Numbered from the stretch's first letter, positions 1 to 6,222 are shown. The stretch: DNA of 10,093 nucleotides from an uncultured Alphaproteobacteria bacterium (GCA_958448685.1 CAUDEV010000042.1:1-10093), one strand, 5' to 3'. The notes: generated by a model from the letters alone, not told the origin. A program made the numbers and translations.

Positions 1-19
1 TTGTCATATAAATTCTCAT
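1..19 (-). CDS. 5' end of a leftward gene that leaves the window (partial)
   Basis: On the minus strand an ATG at 19-17 follows a clean Shine-Dalgarno sequence AGGAG (30-26) with a 6-base spacer. The reading frame then runs out of the window as MRIYMT. Only six codons are visible, so no product can be named. The good ribosome site in the correct place, with leftward genes upstream of it, is the reason for the call. It could still be chance in AT-rich DNA. Confidence 0.42.
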
Positions 20-88
20 AAATTACTCCTAAAAGTTGATAGTTATTTAAATAAAATGTTGCTAAAAAGTTAAAGGATACTATATTAT

Positions 89-216
89 TTTTTCGAAAGG
101 AACGAGAAGAGAGGGATTGATTTACGAAATTTAGTCAAGTCGAAAGAGTGAGTGGAACGAACGAGACTTGACGAAATGGGAGTAAATCAATATAATCGTT
201 TCCGCCTTTCGGAAAA
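89..216. repeat. Long imperfect inverted repeat (about 35 bp of paired arms)
   Basis: The two halves pair in four blocks: 89-100 with 205-216 (12 pairs, one of them G-U), 101-105 with 196-200, 116-125 with 182-191 (ATTGATTTAC against GTAAATCAAT, perfect), and 134-141 with 165-172 (GTCAAGTC against GACTTGAC, perfect). Internal loops separate the blocks and a 23-base apical loop (142-164) closes the structure. Short motifs recur inside it: ACGAAAT at 124-130 and 171-177, GGAACGA at 99-105 and 154-160. It has no reading frame. It could be a palindromic intergenic repeat, a MITE-like relic, or the stem of a structured RNA; the sequence alone does not decide. Confidence 0.75.
168..196 (+). promoter_or_regulatory. 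Possible rightward promoter inside the long hairpin
   Basis: TTGACG (168-173) and TATAAT (191-196) are separated by exactly 17 bp, close to the sigma-70 consensus. Transcription would begin near 203, run through the GC-rich inverted repeats at 246-301 and then run antisense into the 3' end of glmU. No gene follows in this direction, so it would serve a noncoding RNA or be a chance match. The hexamers overlap arms of the hairpin. Confidence 0.35.
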
Positions 217-245
217 TATAATATATAATGAGAGTCACATGGGAG

Positions 246-301
246 GGCGCGCGACGTGTGGTAAAATATTCAGGATACCACACGTCGCGCGCCTGAATAT
301 T
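246..301. repeat. GC-rich interleaved inverted repeats (two overlapping perfect hairpins)
   Basis: Arm 246-263 (GGCGCGCGACGTGTGGTA) is a perfect inverted copy of 276-293, leaving a 12-base loop. That loop contains AATATTCAGG (265-274), which is a perfect inverted copy of CCTGAATATT (292-301) just beyond the first stem. The order is Y-X-Y'-X', so the 18-bp and 10-bp stems are interleaved and share two bases (292-293). With no linker to cross an 18-bp stem, both could not fully form at once, so they look mutually exclusive. The GC and CpG richness of the arms stands out sharply from the surrounding AT-rich DNA. No T-run follows directly on either strand, so it is not a classical terminator. Confidence 0.85.
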
Positions 302-314
302 CCCTTATATTTTT

Positions 315-344
315 AGTATATCTTCAACATCTTCCCCATGTCAA
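315..344 (-). promoter_or_regulatory. Possible leftward promoter between glmU and the structured region
   Basis: Read on the minus strand, TTGACA (344-339) and TATACT (320-315) are separated by 18 bp. A transcript would start near 308, a few bases before the GC-rich repeats, pass through both hairpin regions and reach the AGGAG site and ATG near position 19. It would therefore give the leftward partial gene a highly structured leader of nearly 290 bases, or produce a separate small RNA. Based on hexamer match only. Confidence 0.45.
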
Positions 345-367
345 AAAATAAAAAGTCCCATAAAATT

Positions 368-1675
368 TTAGACATTTTTCCTGCTTTTCCAAATTTTATC
401 AGCGCCATTTGATATTTCGCTTTGTTTGCATCTTGCAATAGCCAAGCTGTTCTTTGAAACATCTTTATTAATAACGCTTCCTGCTGCGATTATTGTATTA
501 TCTCCTATTGTTAGGGGGGCGATCAGTGTTGAATTTGATCCGACAAAGGCTTTGTTTCCTATGATTGTTTTATACTTCCTGATTCCGTCATAATTGCAAG
601 TTATTGTTCCCGCTCCTATATTTGAGTCAGATCCGACTGTTGTGTCTCCTATATATGATAAGTGTTTTGCTTTTGAATTTTTTCCAATTAATGATCCTTT
701 CACTTCGACAAAGTTTCCTATAGAAGAAGATTCCATTAATTTAGCATTTCCTCGAATTCTAGCAAATGGACCTATTTCAACATCTTTCATTATCTCACAT
801 TCTGAAATATGTGAAAACGCGTTTATCCGTGTATTTGAATGAATTCTCACACCTTGTTTTATTATAACATTCTGTTCAATGACAACATTTGAGTCTATTT
901 CCGTGTCGAAAGCAAAGTATATTGTTTGGGGATCTAATAGTTTCACTCCGTTATCCATAAATTTCTTTCGTAATCTGTTTTGCATGATGTTCTCTGCTTT
1001 TGCCAAGTCTTCCATAGTATTGATTCCATGAAATGGCCAATATTCCTTGCTTTGAACTACGGATATATCAATCTTATTTCTCTTCAATATTTCAAAAAGA
1101 TCTGTTAAATAAAATTCTTGAGTAAGTGAATTTTGCTTTATTTCATTGATATATTTTTTTAATATCGATGTTTCAATTTTATAAACACCTGTGTTTGTTA
1201 ATGGAATTAGCTTTTCCTGAGTTGTAGCATTTTTATATTCAATTATTTTTTCAAATTTCCCTTCATTTAAGATAACCTTGCCATAAGGCATACCTATAAG
1301 CTCATCTGGAATCGTCATTGATATTAATGAATTTTTCGAAGAGTTTATCAAAAGCTCCAAATGTTTTGTTTCTATCAATGGCATATCACCACAAAGTATT
1401 ATCGTATTATCTGCTTTTAAAAAAGGAATCGCCTGCAAAACTGCGTCTCCTGTTCCTTTCGGTGAAGACTGTGCTACAGTTGTTACATCTGCAAATAGTT
1501 CATGGTTTAATAATGATTCCTGAGTTACAACTATAATATTTGAACTGAAATGTTTGCATGTATCGATTATATATCTAATGATTGGTTTTTCAGCTATAGT
1601 TTGGAAAATTTTAGGAGTTTCCGATTTCATCCTAGTTCCTTTTCCTGCAGCTAATATAACGAAATCAATTGACAT
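368..1675 (-). CDS. glmU: Bifunctional UDP-GlcNAc pyrophosphorylase / GlcN-1-P acetyltransferase
   Basis: GlmU makes UDP-GlcNAc in the cytoplasm by acetylating glucosamine-1-phosphate and then uridylylating it, feeding peptidoglycan and LPS synthesis. The N-terminal nucleotidyltransferase domain (about 1-220) shows LAAGKGTRM (8-16), Q69, GTGDAV (from 74) and the CGDMPL metal-site motif (D97). A linker helix leads to a left-handed beta-helix with hexapeptide repeats, the catalytic-type histidine in KAKHLSYIGD (H338) and GAGTITCNYDG. The length is 435 residues, near the usual 450 or so. The frame stays open upstream to 1744, but homology begins at MSIDFVILAAG, so the ATG at 1675-1673 is preferred. 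The extra 23 residues (MICLILQNHH...) have no family counterpart and cover a candidate promoter. The ribosome site at 1675 is weak (TTGGATT). Confidence 0.96.
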   Translation of the reverse strand: MSIDFVILAAGKGTRMKSETPKIFQTIAEKPIIRYIIDTCKHFSSNIIVVTQESLLNHELFADVTTVAQSSPKGTGDAVLQAIPFLKADNTIILCGDMPLIETKHLELLINSSKNSLISMTIPDELIGMPYGKVILNEGKFEKIIEYKNATTQEKLIPLTNTGVYKIETSILKKYINEIKQNSLTQEFYLTDLFEILKRNKIDISVVQSKEYWPFHGINTMEDLAKAENIMQNRLRKKFMDNGVKLLDPQTIYFAFDTEIDSNVVIEQNVIIKQGVRIHSNTRINAFSHISECEIMKDVEIGPFARIRGNAKLMESSSIGNFVEVKGSLIGKNSKAKHLSYIGDTTVGSDSNIGAGTITCNYDGIRKYKTIIGNKAFVGSNSTLIAPLTIGDNTIIAAGSVINKDVSKNSLAIARCKQSEISNGADKIWKSRKNV

Positions 1676-1706
1676 AATCCAACACTTAAAAACTGATAAT
1701 ATACAA

Positions 1707-1735
1707 ATGTTATCATGATGATTTTGTAAAATCAA
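1707..1735 (-). promoter_or_regulatory. Candidate glmU promoter
   Basis: On the minus strand TTGATT (1735-1730) and TAACAT (1712-1707) lie 17 bp apart, giving a leader of about 25 bases before the preferred glmU ATG at 1675. The hexamers are only fair matches. The location between the upstream terminator-like hairpin and glmU supports it. Confidence 0.35.
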
Positions 1736-1773
1736 ACATATCACATTATGTCATTTCATCATTGCTTAAATTT

Positions 1774-1822
1774 GGAAAAAGTAATTCCCTATATTTTATG
1801 GAGTAATATGAATATAGGGAAT
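1774..1822 (-). terminator. Terminator-like hairpin downstream of the flavodoxin gene
   Basis: ATTCCCTATATT (1784-1795) and AATATAGGGAAT (1811-1822) form a perfect 12-bp inverted repeat with a 15-base loop. Read leftward, the stem is followed after three bases by CTTTTT (1780-1775). It sits 17 bp beyond the flavodoxin stop codon, so it most likely ends that transcript and separates it from glmU. The stem is AT-rich, so strength is uncertain. Confidence 0.65.
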
Positions 1823-1838
1823 CTGGAAAAATCTTAAC

Positions 1839-2441
1839 TTATTTTGAAAGATCGATTGTTTTTATCCAATCTTTTACTTCTTCATTTTGAGGTTTGGAAG
1901 AATGAATCCATTTTGGATCTCCAAAAGCTTTTCCATTTTTTACGGTTGCTTTTGGACGAATGGTTTTTATATCTTCAACTGTTTCTCCCATTTCACTACC
2001 ACCATGAGTTATAAATGGGATTATAATTTTTCCGTCAAAGTTATGTGTTGATAAGAAAGTCCTAACAGGAGATGCTATGGTTTTCCACCAACAAGGTGAG
2101 CCTATGAATATGATTTTTGCGTTTTCTGAGTATTCTTTATCGAGAGTTATTTCAGGAGTTTCTTTATTTTGAACTTCTTTTTTGGCAACTTCTGTTGTTT
2201 CAGTATAATCTTCTGGATAAGGTTTTTTGCTGCTTATCTTAATTAAATTTCCTCCCGTTTCTTCCTGAATATATTTTGCTATTTTTTCGGTATTTCCGGT
2301 TTTTGAAAAATACACAATTTGTATATCTCCAGACTTTTCTGCTTGCGAATTCGAATTTTCTGTATCGCCAGATGCTCCAAAAGCAAAACTTTGAAAGCAT
2401 AAAGTTGCGAAAAGCGCATTAAGCGGCATTGATATTTTCAT
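1839..2441 (-). CDS. Flavodoxin-family protein with N-terminal signal peptide
   Basis: This is a flavodoxin-fold electron carrier expected to bind FMN. The phosphate-binding loop is YFSKTGNT (44-51), the region beside the isoalloxazine ring is GSPCWWKTIASPVRTFL (114-130), and FITHGGSEMG (143-152) follows. These resemble the Flavodoxin_4 group found in anaerobic and gut bacteria. Residues 1-23 are a Sec-type signal peptide (MKIS, a hydrophobic core, then SFAFGA) and a polar linker runs to about residue 38, so the product should lie outside the cytoplasm. There is no twin arginine, and C15 is not in a lipobox. The start has AAAGG seven bases upstream and no other nearby start could keep the fold. 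Its redox partner is not visible. A flavin-loaded protein exported by Sec would be unusual, because Sec moves unfolded chains and the cofactor would have to bind after export. Confidence 0.88.
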   Translation of the reverse strand: MKISMPLNALFATLCFQSFAFGASGDTENSNSQAEKSGDIQIVYFSKTGNTEKIAKYIQEETGGNLIKISSKKPYPEDYTETTEVAKKEVQNKETPEITLDKEYSENAKIIFIGSPCWWKTIASPVRTFLSTHNFDGKIIIPFITHGGSEMGETVEDIKTIRPKATVKNGKAFGDPKWIHSSKPQNEEVKDWIKTIDLSK

Positions 2442-2472
2442 AATAACCTTTAAAAAATTCTATACATTTTCA

Positions 2473-2501
2473 GGATAATTCCTAAATAATCTCTTTGTCA
2501 A
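2473..2501 (-). promoter_or_regulatory. Promoter of the flavodoxin gene
   Basis: On the minus strand a perfect TTGACA (2501-2496) and TTATCC (2478-2473) are separated by 17 bp. The transcript would start about 25 bases before the ATG at 2441, leaving room for the AAAGG ribosome site. It is back to back with the rightward promoter at 2528-2556. Confidence 0.6.
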
Positions 2502-2527
2502 TAGGAAGGAGAATTATTAAACAGAAA

Positions 2528-2556
2528 TTGATTATACTAGCAAAATATGATACTAT
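2528..2556 (+). promoter_or_regulatory. Promoter of the phosphoethanolamine transferase-dgkA operon
   Basis: TTGATT (2528-2533) and TACTAT (2551-2556) are separated by 17 bp and lie about 25 bases before the likely transcript start ahead of the ATG at 2588. The -35 boxes of this and the divergent flavodoxin promoter are 26 bp apart. A regulator bound between them could act on both genes, though no clear operator palindrome is seen. Confidence 0.55.
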
Positions 2557-2587
2557 TTATTAAACTAAAAAATAATTTCAATAGAAT

Positions 2588-4174
2588 ATGGAATCTAATA
2601 AGTTGAGTAAAACAATATTATTGATATTTATCGTTTCTTTTCTTCTAATACTCCCTGATATAATTTTTTCATTTATAAATCAAAAATTTAAATTATCTCA
2701 TGACATAAAAGTGCTAGTATTAATAATCCCTTTGAGTTTTGGGTTGGTGATTAACAGATTTAAATTTTTGTCATATTTTTGCATAACTATTTTATGTTTT
2801 GCTCAAATAATGCAATTTTCCAGTTTGGCATATTTCGGAAATTTTCTTTCTCCTTATTCAGTTTATTTGTTCTTTAGAGAAATTCAAGATACATTTCAAG
2901 AGGCAGGGAATGCTTTTTTTTATTATTGGTATATCCTCCCATTGGTTGTTATTCCTTTTTGGGGAATATCATATTACGTTATGAAAAATAAAAGAAAATC
3001 AATCATAGGCACCTTGATATTACTAATTACATTTTGCTCTTATGGATATAAGTATTATAATACAGATAGGCCTAGATTTAATCCAAATGGAATACGTTTT
3101 ACTATAGATAATTCTTTAAAAGCATTTTGGGGATATTTAGTTATAGAATATAAAAAAATGCCAGTAAAGGATTATAAACCTTATGAGGTTATTAATATAA
3201 AAAGCAACTTCGAAGAACCTGTAAATATAATTTATATATTAGGGGAAAGTGCTAACTATAATCATATGTCTTTGTTTGGATATAAACGAGATACAACTCC
3301 TGAATTGAAAACTTTAGTAAAGCAACCGAATGTTTATTGCACAAAGGGAATATCTGGAGCAATTTGCACGGTTGCTTCCTGTAAGTTTATGCTGAACTCT
3401 TTGAGAGAAGCGGATAACCCTATACAAGCGGCAAATGACACAACGAATTTATTTAGACTTGCAAAAACAAAGAGGTTTAAAACATTCTATCTTTCAAACC
3501 AAACAGAACATCTTTTAGGAAGCATTTCTGGAGTAAATTATATAGATATTAAACAAACTAAAGATTCAAACTTATTGAAGTCAGAAAAAATAATGGATGA
3601 CTTACTTTTTGAAATGATCCAAAGCCAGACATTTACAAATCGTAATTTTATAGTTATTCATCAAAGGTGTGTACACGTGCCTTATATAAAAGCTATCAGT
3701 AAAAATTTTAAATTTAAACATAAATTTTCAGGGGATTCTAACTCCATGATTGATGAATATGACAATGCCATGCTTTATAACGATCATATAATATCTGCTT
3801 TATTTAATTATTTTAACAAACAGAAAATCGGGAAATTTTATATAATTTGGGCATCAGATCATAATGAACTTTTAGGAGAAAATGGTTTATTTGGTCATGG
3901 ACATGGGACATTAGTCCCTATTACTGCAAATATTCCGGTCATTGTTCAGAGTAATGATAAGGGATTTTTAGATAATTTTAAGAAAATTTATAAACCCAAT
4001 CATTATGAAATAACAAAATTTATAGCTCAATTGCTGGGATATGAAATAATTAATCCAAATGAAGATGGGAAAACATTTTTTATCTCTGGAGCGGATTTCA
4101 ATGGTAAATGCGGCCATATAAAATATAAGAAGAATTCTGAAAAGAGAGAGGTGATTTATTTTAATGAAAAATAA
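2588..4174 (+). CDS. Inner-membrane phosphoethanolamine transferase, EptA/CptA family
   Basis: Members of this family move phosphoethanolamine from phosphatidylethanolamine to LPS, releasing diacylglycerol. Residues 1-155 contain about five hydrophobic segments (near 9-30, 38-55, 60-80, 110-130, 138-155). A periplasmic sulfatase-fold domain follows: IIYILGESANYNHMSLFGYKRDTTPEL with metal ligand E220, IHQRCVHVPY (H363), YDNAMLYNDHI (391-401), WASDHNELLGE (D424, H425) and FGHGHG (435-440). The expected nucleophile is probably T261 in GAICTVASC. This segment and FKTFYLSNQ recall CptA (heptose-modifying) more than EptA or MCR, where the motif is CGTxT, so the LPS site modified is uncertain. Length 528 is normal. 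No Shine-Dalgarno is visible before the ATG. The gene overlaps dgkA by 11 bp, fitting the need to recycle diacylglycerol. Confidence 0.9.
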   Translation: MESNKLSKTILLIFIVSFLLILPDIIFSFINQKFKLSHDIKVLVLIIPLSFGLVINRFKFLSYFCITILCFAQIMQFSSLAYFGNFLSPYSVYLFFREIQDTFQEAGNAFFYYWYILPLVVIPFWGISYYVMKNKRKSIIGTLILLITFCSYGYKYYNTDRPRFNPNGIRFTIDNSLKAFWGYLVIEYKKMPVKDYKPYEVINIKSNFEEPVNIIYILGESANYNHMSLFGYKRDTTPELKTLVKQPNVYCTKGISGAICTVASCKFMLNSLREADNPIQAANDTTNLFRLAKTKRFKTFYLSNQTEHLLGSISGVNYIDIKQTKDSNLLKSEKIMDDLLFEMIQSQTFTNRNFIVIHQRCVHVPYIKAISKNFKFKHKFSGDSNSMIDEYDNAMLYNDHIISALFNYFNKQKIGKFYIIWASDHNELLGENGLFGHGHGTLVPITANIPVIVQSNDKGFLDNFKKIYKPNHYEITKFIAQLLGYEIINPNEDGKTFFISGADFNGKCGHIKYKKNSEKREVIYFNEK

Positions 4175-4520
4175 TTTAGAAAACATAATAGCTATCAAGA
4201 ATGCGTTTTTTTATTCTCTTAATGGTATAAAATACCTTCTCAAGGAACGAGCATTTAAACAAGAATTATTTTGTGGTGCCATATTGAGTTTTTTAGAATT
4301 TTTTCGCAATACATCCTCTGCAATGCTTTTGTATTTATTCTCATCCTTTATGTTAATATTATTGGCAGAAGCTTTAAATTCTGCAATAGAATCTGTTGTT
4401 AATAGAATAAGTTTTGAAAAGCATGAGTTATCTAAAAAAGCAAAAGATATCGGAAGTGCCGCTGTGTTTATTGCTATGTTGCATTTTGCAATTGTTTGGA
4501 TTTTATCATTTTTTATTTGA
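4164..4520 (+). CDS. dgkA: Diacylglycerol kinase, DgkA family
   Basis: DgkA is a small inner-membrane enzyme, trimeric in E. coli, that phosphorylates diacylglycerol with ATP to phosphatidic acid. At 118 residues it matches the family's length, and the key residues fall at the same numbers as in E. coli: E28 and E34 in ERAFKQE, E69 and N72 in AEALNSAIES, E76, and K94 D95 in KKAKDIGSAA. Position 80 is Asn rather than Asp. Three hydrophobic segments are present (about 33-47, 52-70, 96-117) after an amphipathic N-terminus. The start overlaps the last 11 bp of the phosphoethanolamine transferase gene; GAGAGGTG (4146-4153) is the likely ribosome site, slightly far away. Translational coupling is likely, and its substrate is probably the diacylglycerol released by the upstream enzyme. 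Confidence 0.95.
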   Translation: MKNNLENIIAIKNAFFYSLNGIKYLLKERAFKQELFCGAILSFLEFFRNTSSAMLLYLFSSFMLILLAEALNSAIESVVNRISFEKHELSKKAKDIGSAAVFIAMLHFAIVWILSFFI

Positions 4521-4527
4521 TAAAATC
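4499..4527. repeat. AT-rich perfect inverted repeat over the dgkA stop codon
   Basis: GATTTTATCA (4499-4508) is mirrored by TGATAAAATC (4518-4527) with a 9-base loop, and the TGA stop of dgkA forms the start of the right arm. There is no T-run after it, so it is not a standard terminator. It may slow 3' decay of the operon mRNA or be chance in AT-rich DNA. Confidence 0.45.
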
Positions 4528-4578
4528 ATATATCATAATCTCTATGTATACAGTATCCCTCAAATATTTTTAAGTATA

Positions 4579-4602
4579 GTTAACTGGAAATTAACCTTTT
4601 TT
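4579..4602 (+). terminator. Weak terminator-like structure after dgkA
   Basis: GTTAA (4579-4583) and TTAAC (4591-4595) can pair around a 7-base loop and are followed by C and six T residues (4597-4602). The stem is only 5 bp and AT-rich, so this is a weak candidate for the end of the transferase-dgkA transcript. Confidence 0.25.
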
Positions 4603-4664
4603 AAATTGAAAATAGGGAAGAAAAGTTTTGAAAACGCTTCTCTATAACGTAAATATATCTTTTT

Positions 4665-4674
4665 AAGGAGGTGA
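4665..4674 (+). promoter_or_regulatory. Near-perfect Shine-Dalgarno sequence fixing the start at 4677
   Basis: AAGGAGGTGA is the full complement of the 16S rRNA 3' end and is by far the strongest ribosome site in the window. GGAGG ends 5 bases before the ATG at 4677. This suggests high expression of the exported protein and argues against the in-frame GTG at 4671. Confidence 0.85.
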
Positions 4675-4676
4675 AT

Positions 4677-6149
4677 ATGAATAAATTATTACAAACAACA
4701 TTAATTGTCGCGGTGTTATCTACAAGTGTTATGGCTAGTGGGAACAACAATTACGACATTTATGGAAGTATCACGATAGAGAATGCATTAAATATTAATG
4801 AGAATGCCTCTAACTATGGGACATTAGATTTTACTCCAGGAGGTCATGGACATATCGCTGATGATGTCACGCTTTCTCAATGGGGAACTATAAAACTTGG
4901 CCAAGCGGAAGATGCAACAGCTGAAGACCTAGCCACAATTAACGTAACTAAAGTTATCACAACAGAAGTTCCTGCAGAAGGAGAAAATCCAGCAACTCAA
5001 ATCACTACGACATATTATCAATATAGATATACCGCAACTGACGATATTGTGAAATATGTTTGGTCATCAAAAGATAATGCGACAAAGGATGATTCTGATC
5101 TAATTGCAGATATAGCTGACACAAGTGTAGCAGCCGCTATTTCGGATTATCAATCAGGATGGGGATTAGTTCAAGGAATGTCTGGAGGAACAATTACAGG
5201 AGGCAGGATTAGTCAAAACGGGGATTCTGATCGTATCGATATTAATACTGATGCAAGATACGAAGTAAATGCCGGATATTCTCTTGAACAAGATACTAGG
5301 ACTTTAAATCTCAAAGCTTCAGATCCGGAAAAAGCCTTTATGGACGGATATGAAGGAGACAAAAAGAAAATATTAGGTAAAGATAACTCAGGAGGTTTGT
5401 TTAGTCCTGATATATTCAATCCCGAAGTTTTATCAAAGGTAACAAAAAACGACAGAACTCTTGGTGATGTATCTAAAAACGGCCTTGATCCTCAAAAGTT
5501 GTCTTCACAAACAGAAGTGAAGGATTATCTATATGAATGGCATATAACTATGCATAAAGGAACTGAAGATATCGCATATGAAGAAAGAGAAGATAATACG
5601 ATAATCGAAGTTTTAGCAAGAACAACATCGGATCAGGCTGTTGCAATTCCTGATGAATTAGGAAAAGATAATGGCGAGATTGTGGTGAAAATGCCAGTTT
5701 GGGATAAGAGTGAGGGGAAACCCGATTATGTTACAGACGACCATGCCGTAACTATCGCTGGTAACTTGCATAATATTGGATATGAAAATGAAACTCTGAC
5801 TATCACAGCGAATCTCATCTCTGATGATCAGAGTGAAGCTATGGATATTAACTTAACCGGAGATAACAGATATCTGAAAGGAACAATCAACTTGCACGTT
5901 GGCACTTTGAGATTTAATGGGGAAAATTCGATTCCAGGGGGAGTGACTAATTGTTATTTGGGCATGGGTCTGAGGGCTGGAACATATGACGGTGACACTA
6001 ACCAATACACATCTTCTGCCATAGTTCCTGAAGGAGCAACATTTAATATAGTACCAGGGGCTATGGGTGATAGTATCAATGGAAAGCTTGTTGTAAAAGG
6101 AGTTATGAACATCGGTGCTCCAAAAACTACCGAAACTTCAAATCCTTAA
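4677..6149 (+). CDS. Secreted or surface protein of unknown function, beta-rich
   Basis: I do not recognise this 490-residue protein. Residues 1-20 are a clear Sec signal peptide ending VMA, with cleavage expected before S21. The mature part is acidic, rich in Thr, Asn, Asp and Gly, with short alternating strands. Residues 391-421 (INLTGDNRYLKGTINLHVGTLRF...) resemble the beta-strand repeat of autotransporter passengers (LTGxNxYxGxTxIxxGTL), and a weaker echo lies in ENALNINENASNYGTL (35-50). No C-terminal beta-barrel or other anchor is seen; the protein ends KTTETSNP. The ATG at 4677 is chosen because a near-perfect AAGGAGGTGA (4665-4674) sits 5 bases upstream; the GTG at 4671 lies inside that ribosome site. 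Parts of the gene look less AT-rich than the upstream operon. It may be a surface-layer, matrix or passenger-only protein. Confidence 0.85.
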   Translation: MNKLLQTTLIVAVLSTSVMASGNNNYDIYGSITIENALNINENASNYGTLDFTPGGHGHIADDVTLSQWGTIKLGQAEDATAEDLATINVTKVITTEVPAEGENPATQITTTYYQYRYTATDDIVKYVWSSKDNATKDDSDLIADIADTSVAAAISDYQSGWGLVQGMSGGTITGGRISQNGDSDRIDINTDARYEVNAGYSLEQDTRTLNLKASDPEKAFMDGYEGDKKKILGKDNSGGLFSPDIFNPEVLSKVTKNDRTLGDVSKNGLDPQKLSSQTEVKDYLYEWHITMHKGTEDIAYEEREDNTIIEVLARTTSDQAVAIPDELGKDNGEIVVKMPVWDKSEGKPDYVTDDHAVTIAGNLHNIGYENETLTITANLISDDQSEAMDINLTGDNRYLKGTINLHVGTLRFNGENSIPGGVTNCYLGMGLRAGTYDGDTNQYTSSAIVPEGATFNIVPGAMGDSINGKLVVKGVMNIGAPKTTETSNP

Positions 6150-6162
6150 TAATATAAACTAA

Positions 6163-6200
6163 CAATGCGTGGTGTGTATGAAAACATACCACGCTCATTG
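6163..6200 (+). terminator. Imperfect hairpin after the exported-protein gene
   Basis: CAAT and GCGTGG (6163-6172), then TATG (6177-6180), pair with CATA, CCACGC (6185-6194) and ATTG (6197-6200). There is a 4-base bulge on the left, a 2-base bulge on the right and an AAAA loop. It lies 13 bp after the stop codon and is GC-rich for the region. No T-run follows, so it may mark the 3' end by another route or protect the mRNA. Confidence 0.5.
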
Positions 6201-6222
6201 AGCGCCTTGAAAAACTTTGGTT

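Larger units (their letters stand above)
20..367. other. 348-bp region without a convincing gene, rich in secondary structure
   Basis: This is the only gap above 300 bases. Read leftward from glmU it holds a promoter-like pair (344-315), the GC-rich interleaved repeats (301-246), the long hairpin (216-89), and the AGGAG ribosome site (30-26) of the partial leftward gene. A rightward promoter-like pair sits at 168-196. No clear terminator for glmU is seen, only a T-rich run after its stop. Frames in it are short and lack ribosome sites. Confidence 0.6.

Noticed and set aside
2..73. Open plus-strand frame from the left edge
   Set aside because: The residues look like AT-rich noise, and the minus strand of the same bases carries a good ribosome site and start.
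228..296. 22-codon plus-strand frame (MRVTWEGARRVV...) across the GC-rich repeats
   Set aside because: It has no Shine-Dalgarno and its codons are simply the two palindrome arms read through; the DNA structure explains it better than coding.
246..301. H-type RNA pseudoknot using both stems fully
   Set aside because: No bases are left to cross the 18-bp stem, so complete simultaneous pairing is sterically impossible; alternative folds are more likely.
1676..1744. 23-residue N-terminal extension of GlmU
   Set aside because: The family begins at the MSIDFVILAAG position, the extension has no family counterpart, and it overlaps a candidate promoter.
4671..4676. GTG start for the exported protein
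   Set aside because: The GTG is part of the Shine-Dalgarno AAGGAGGTGA, which is correctly spaced for the ATG at 4677.
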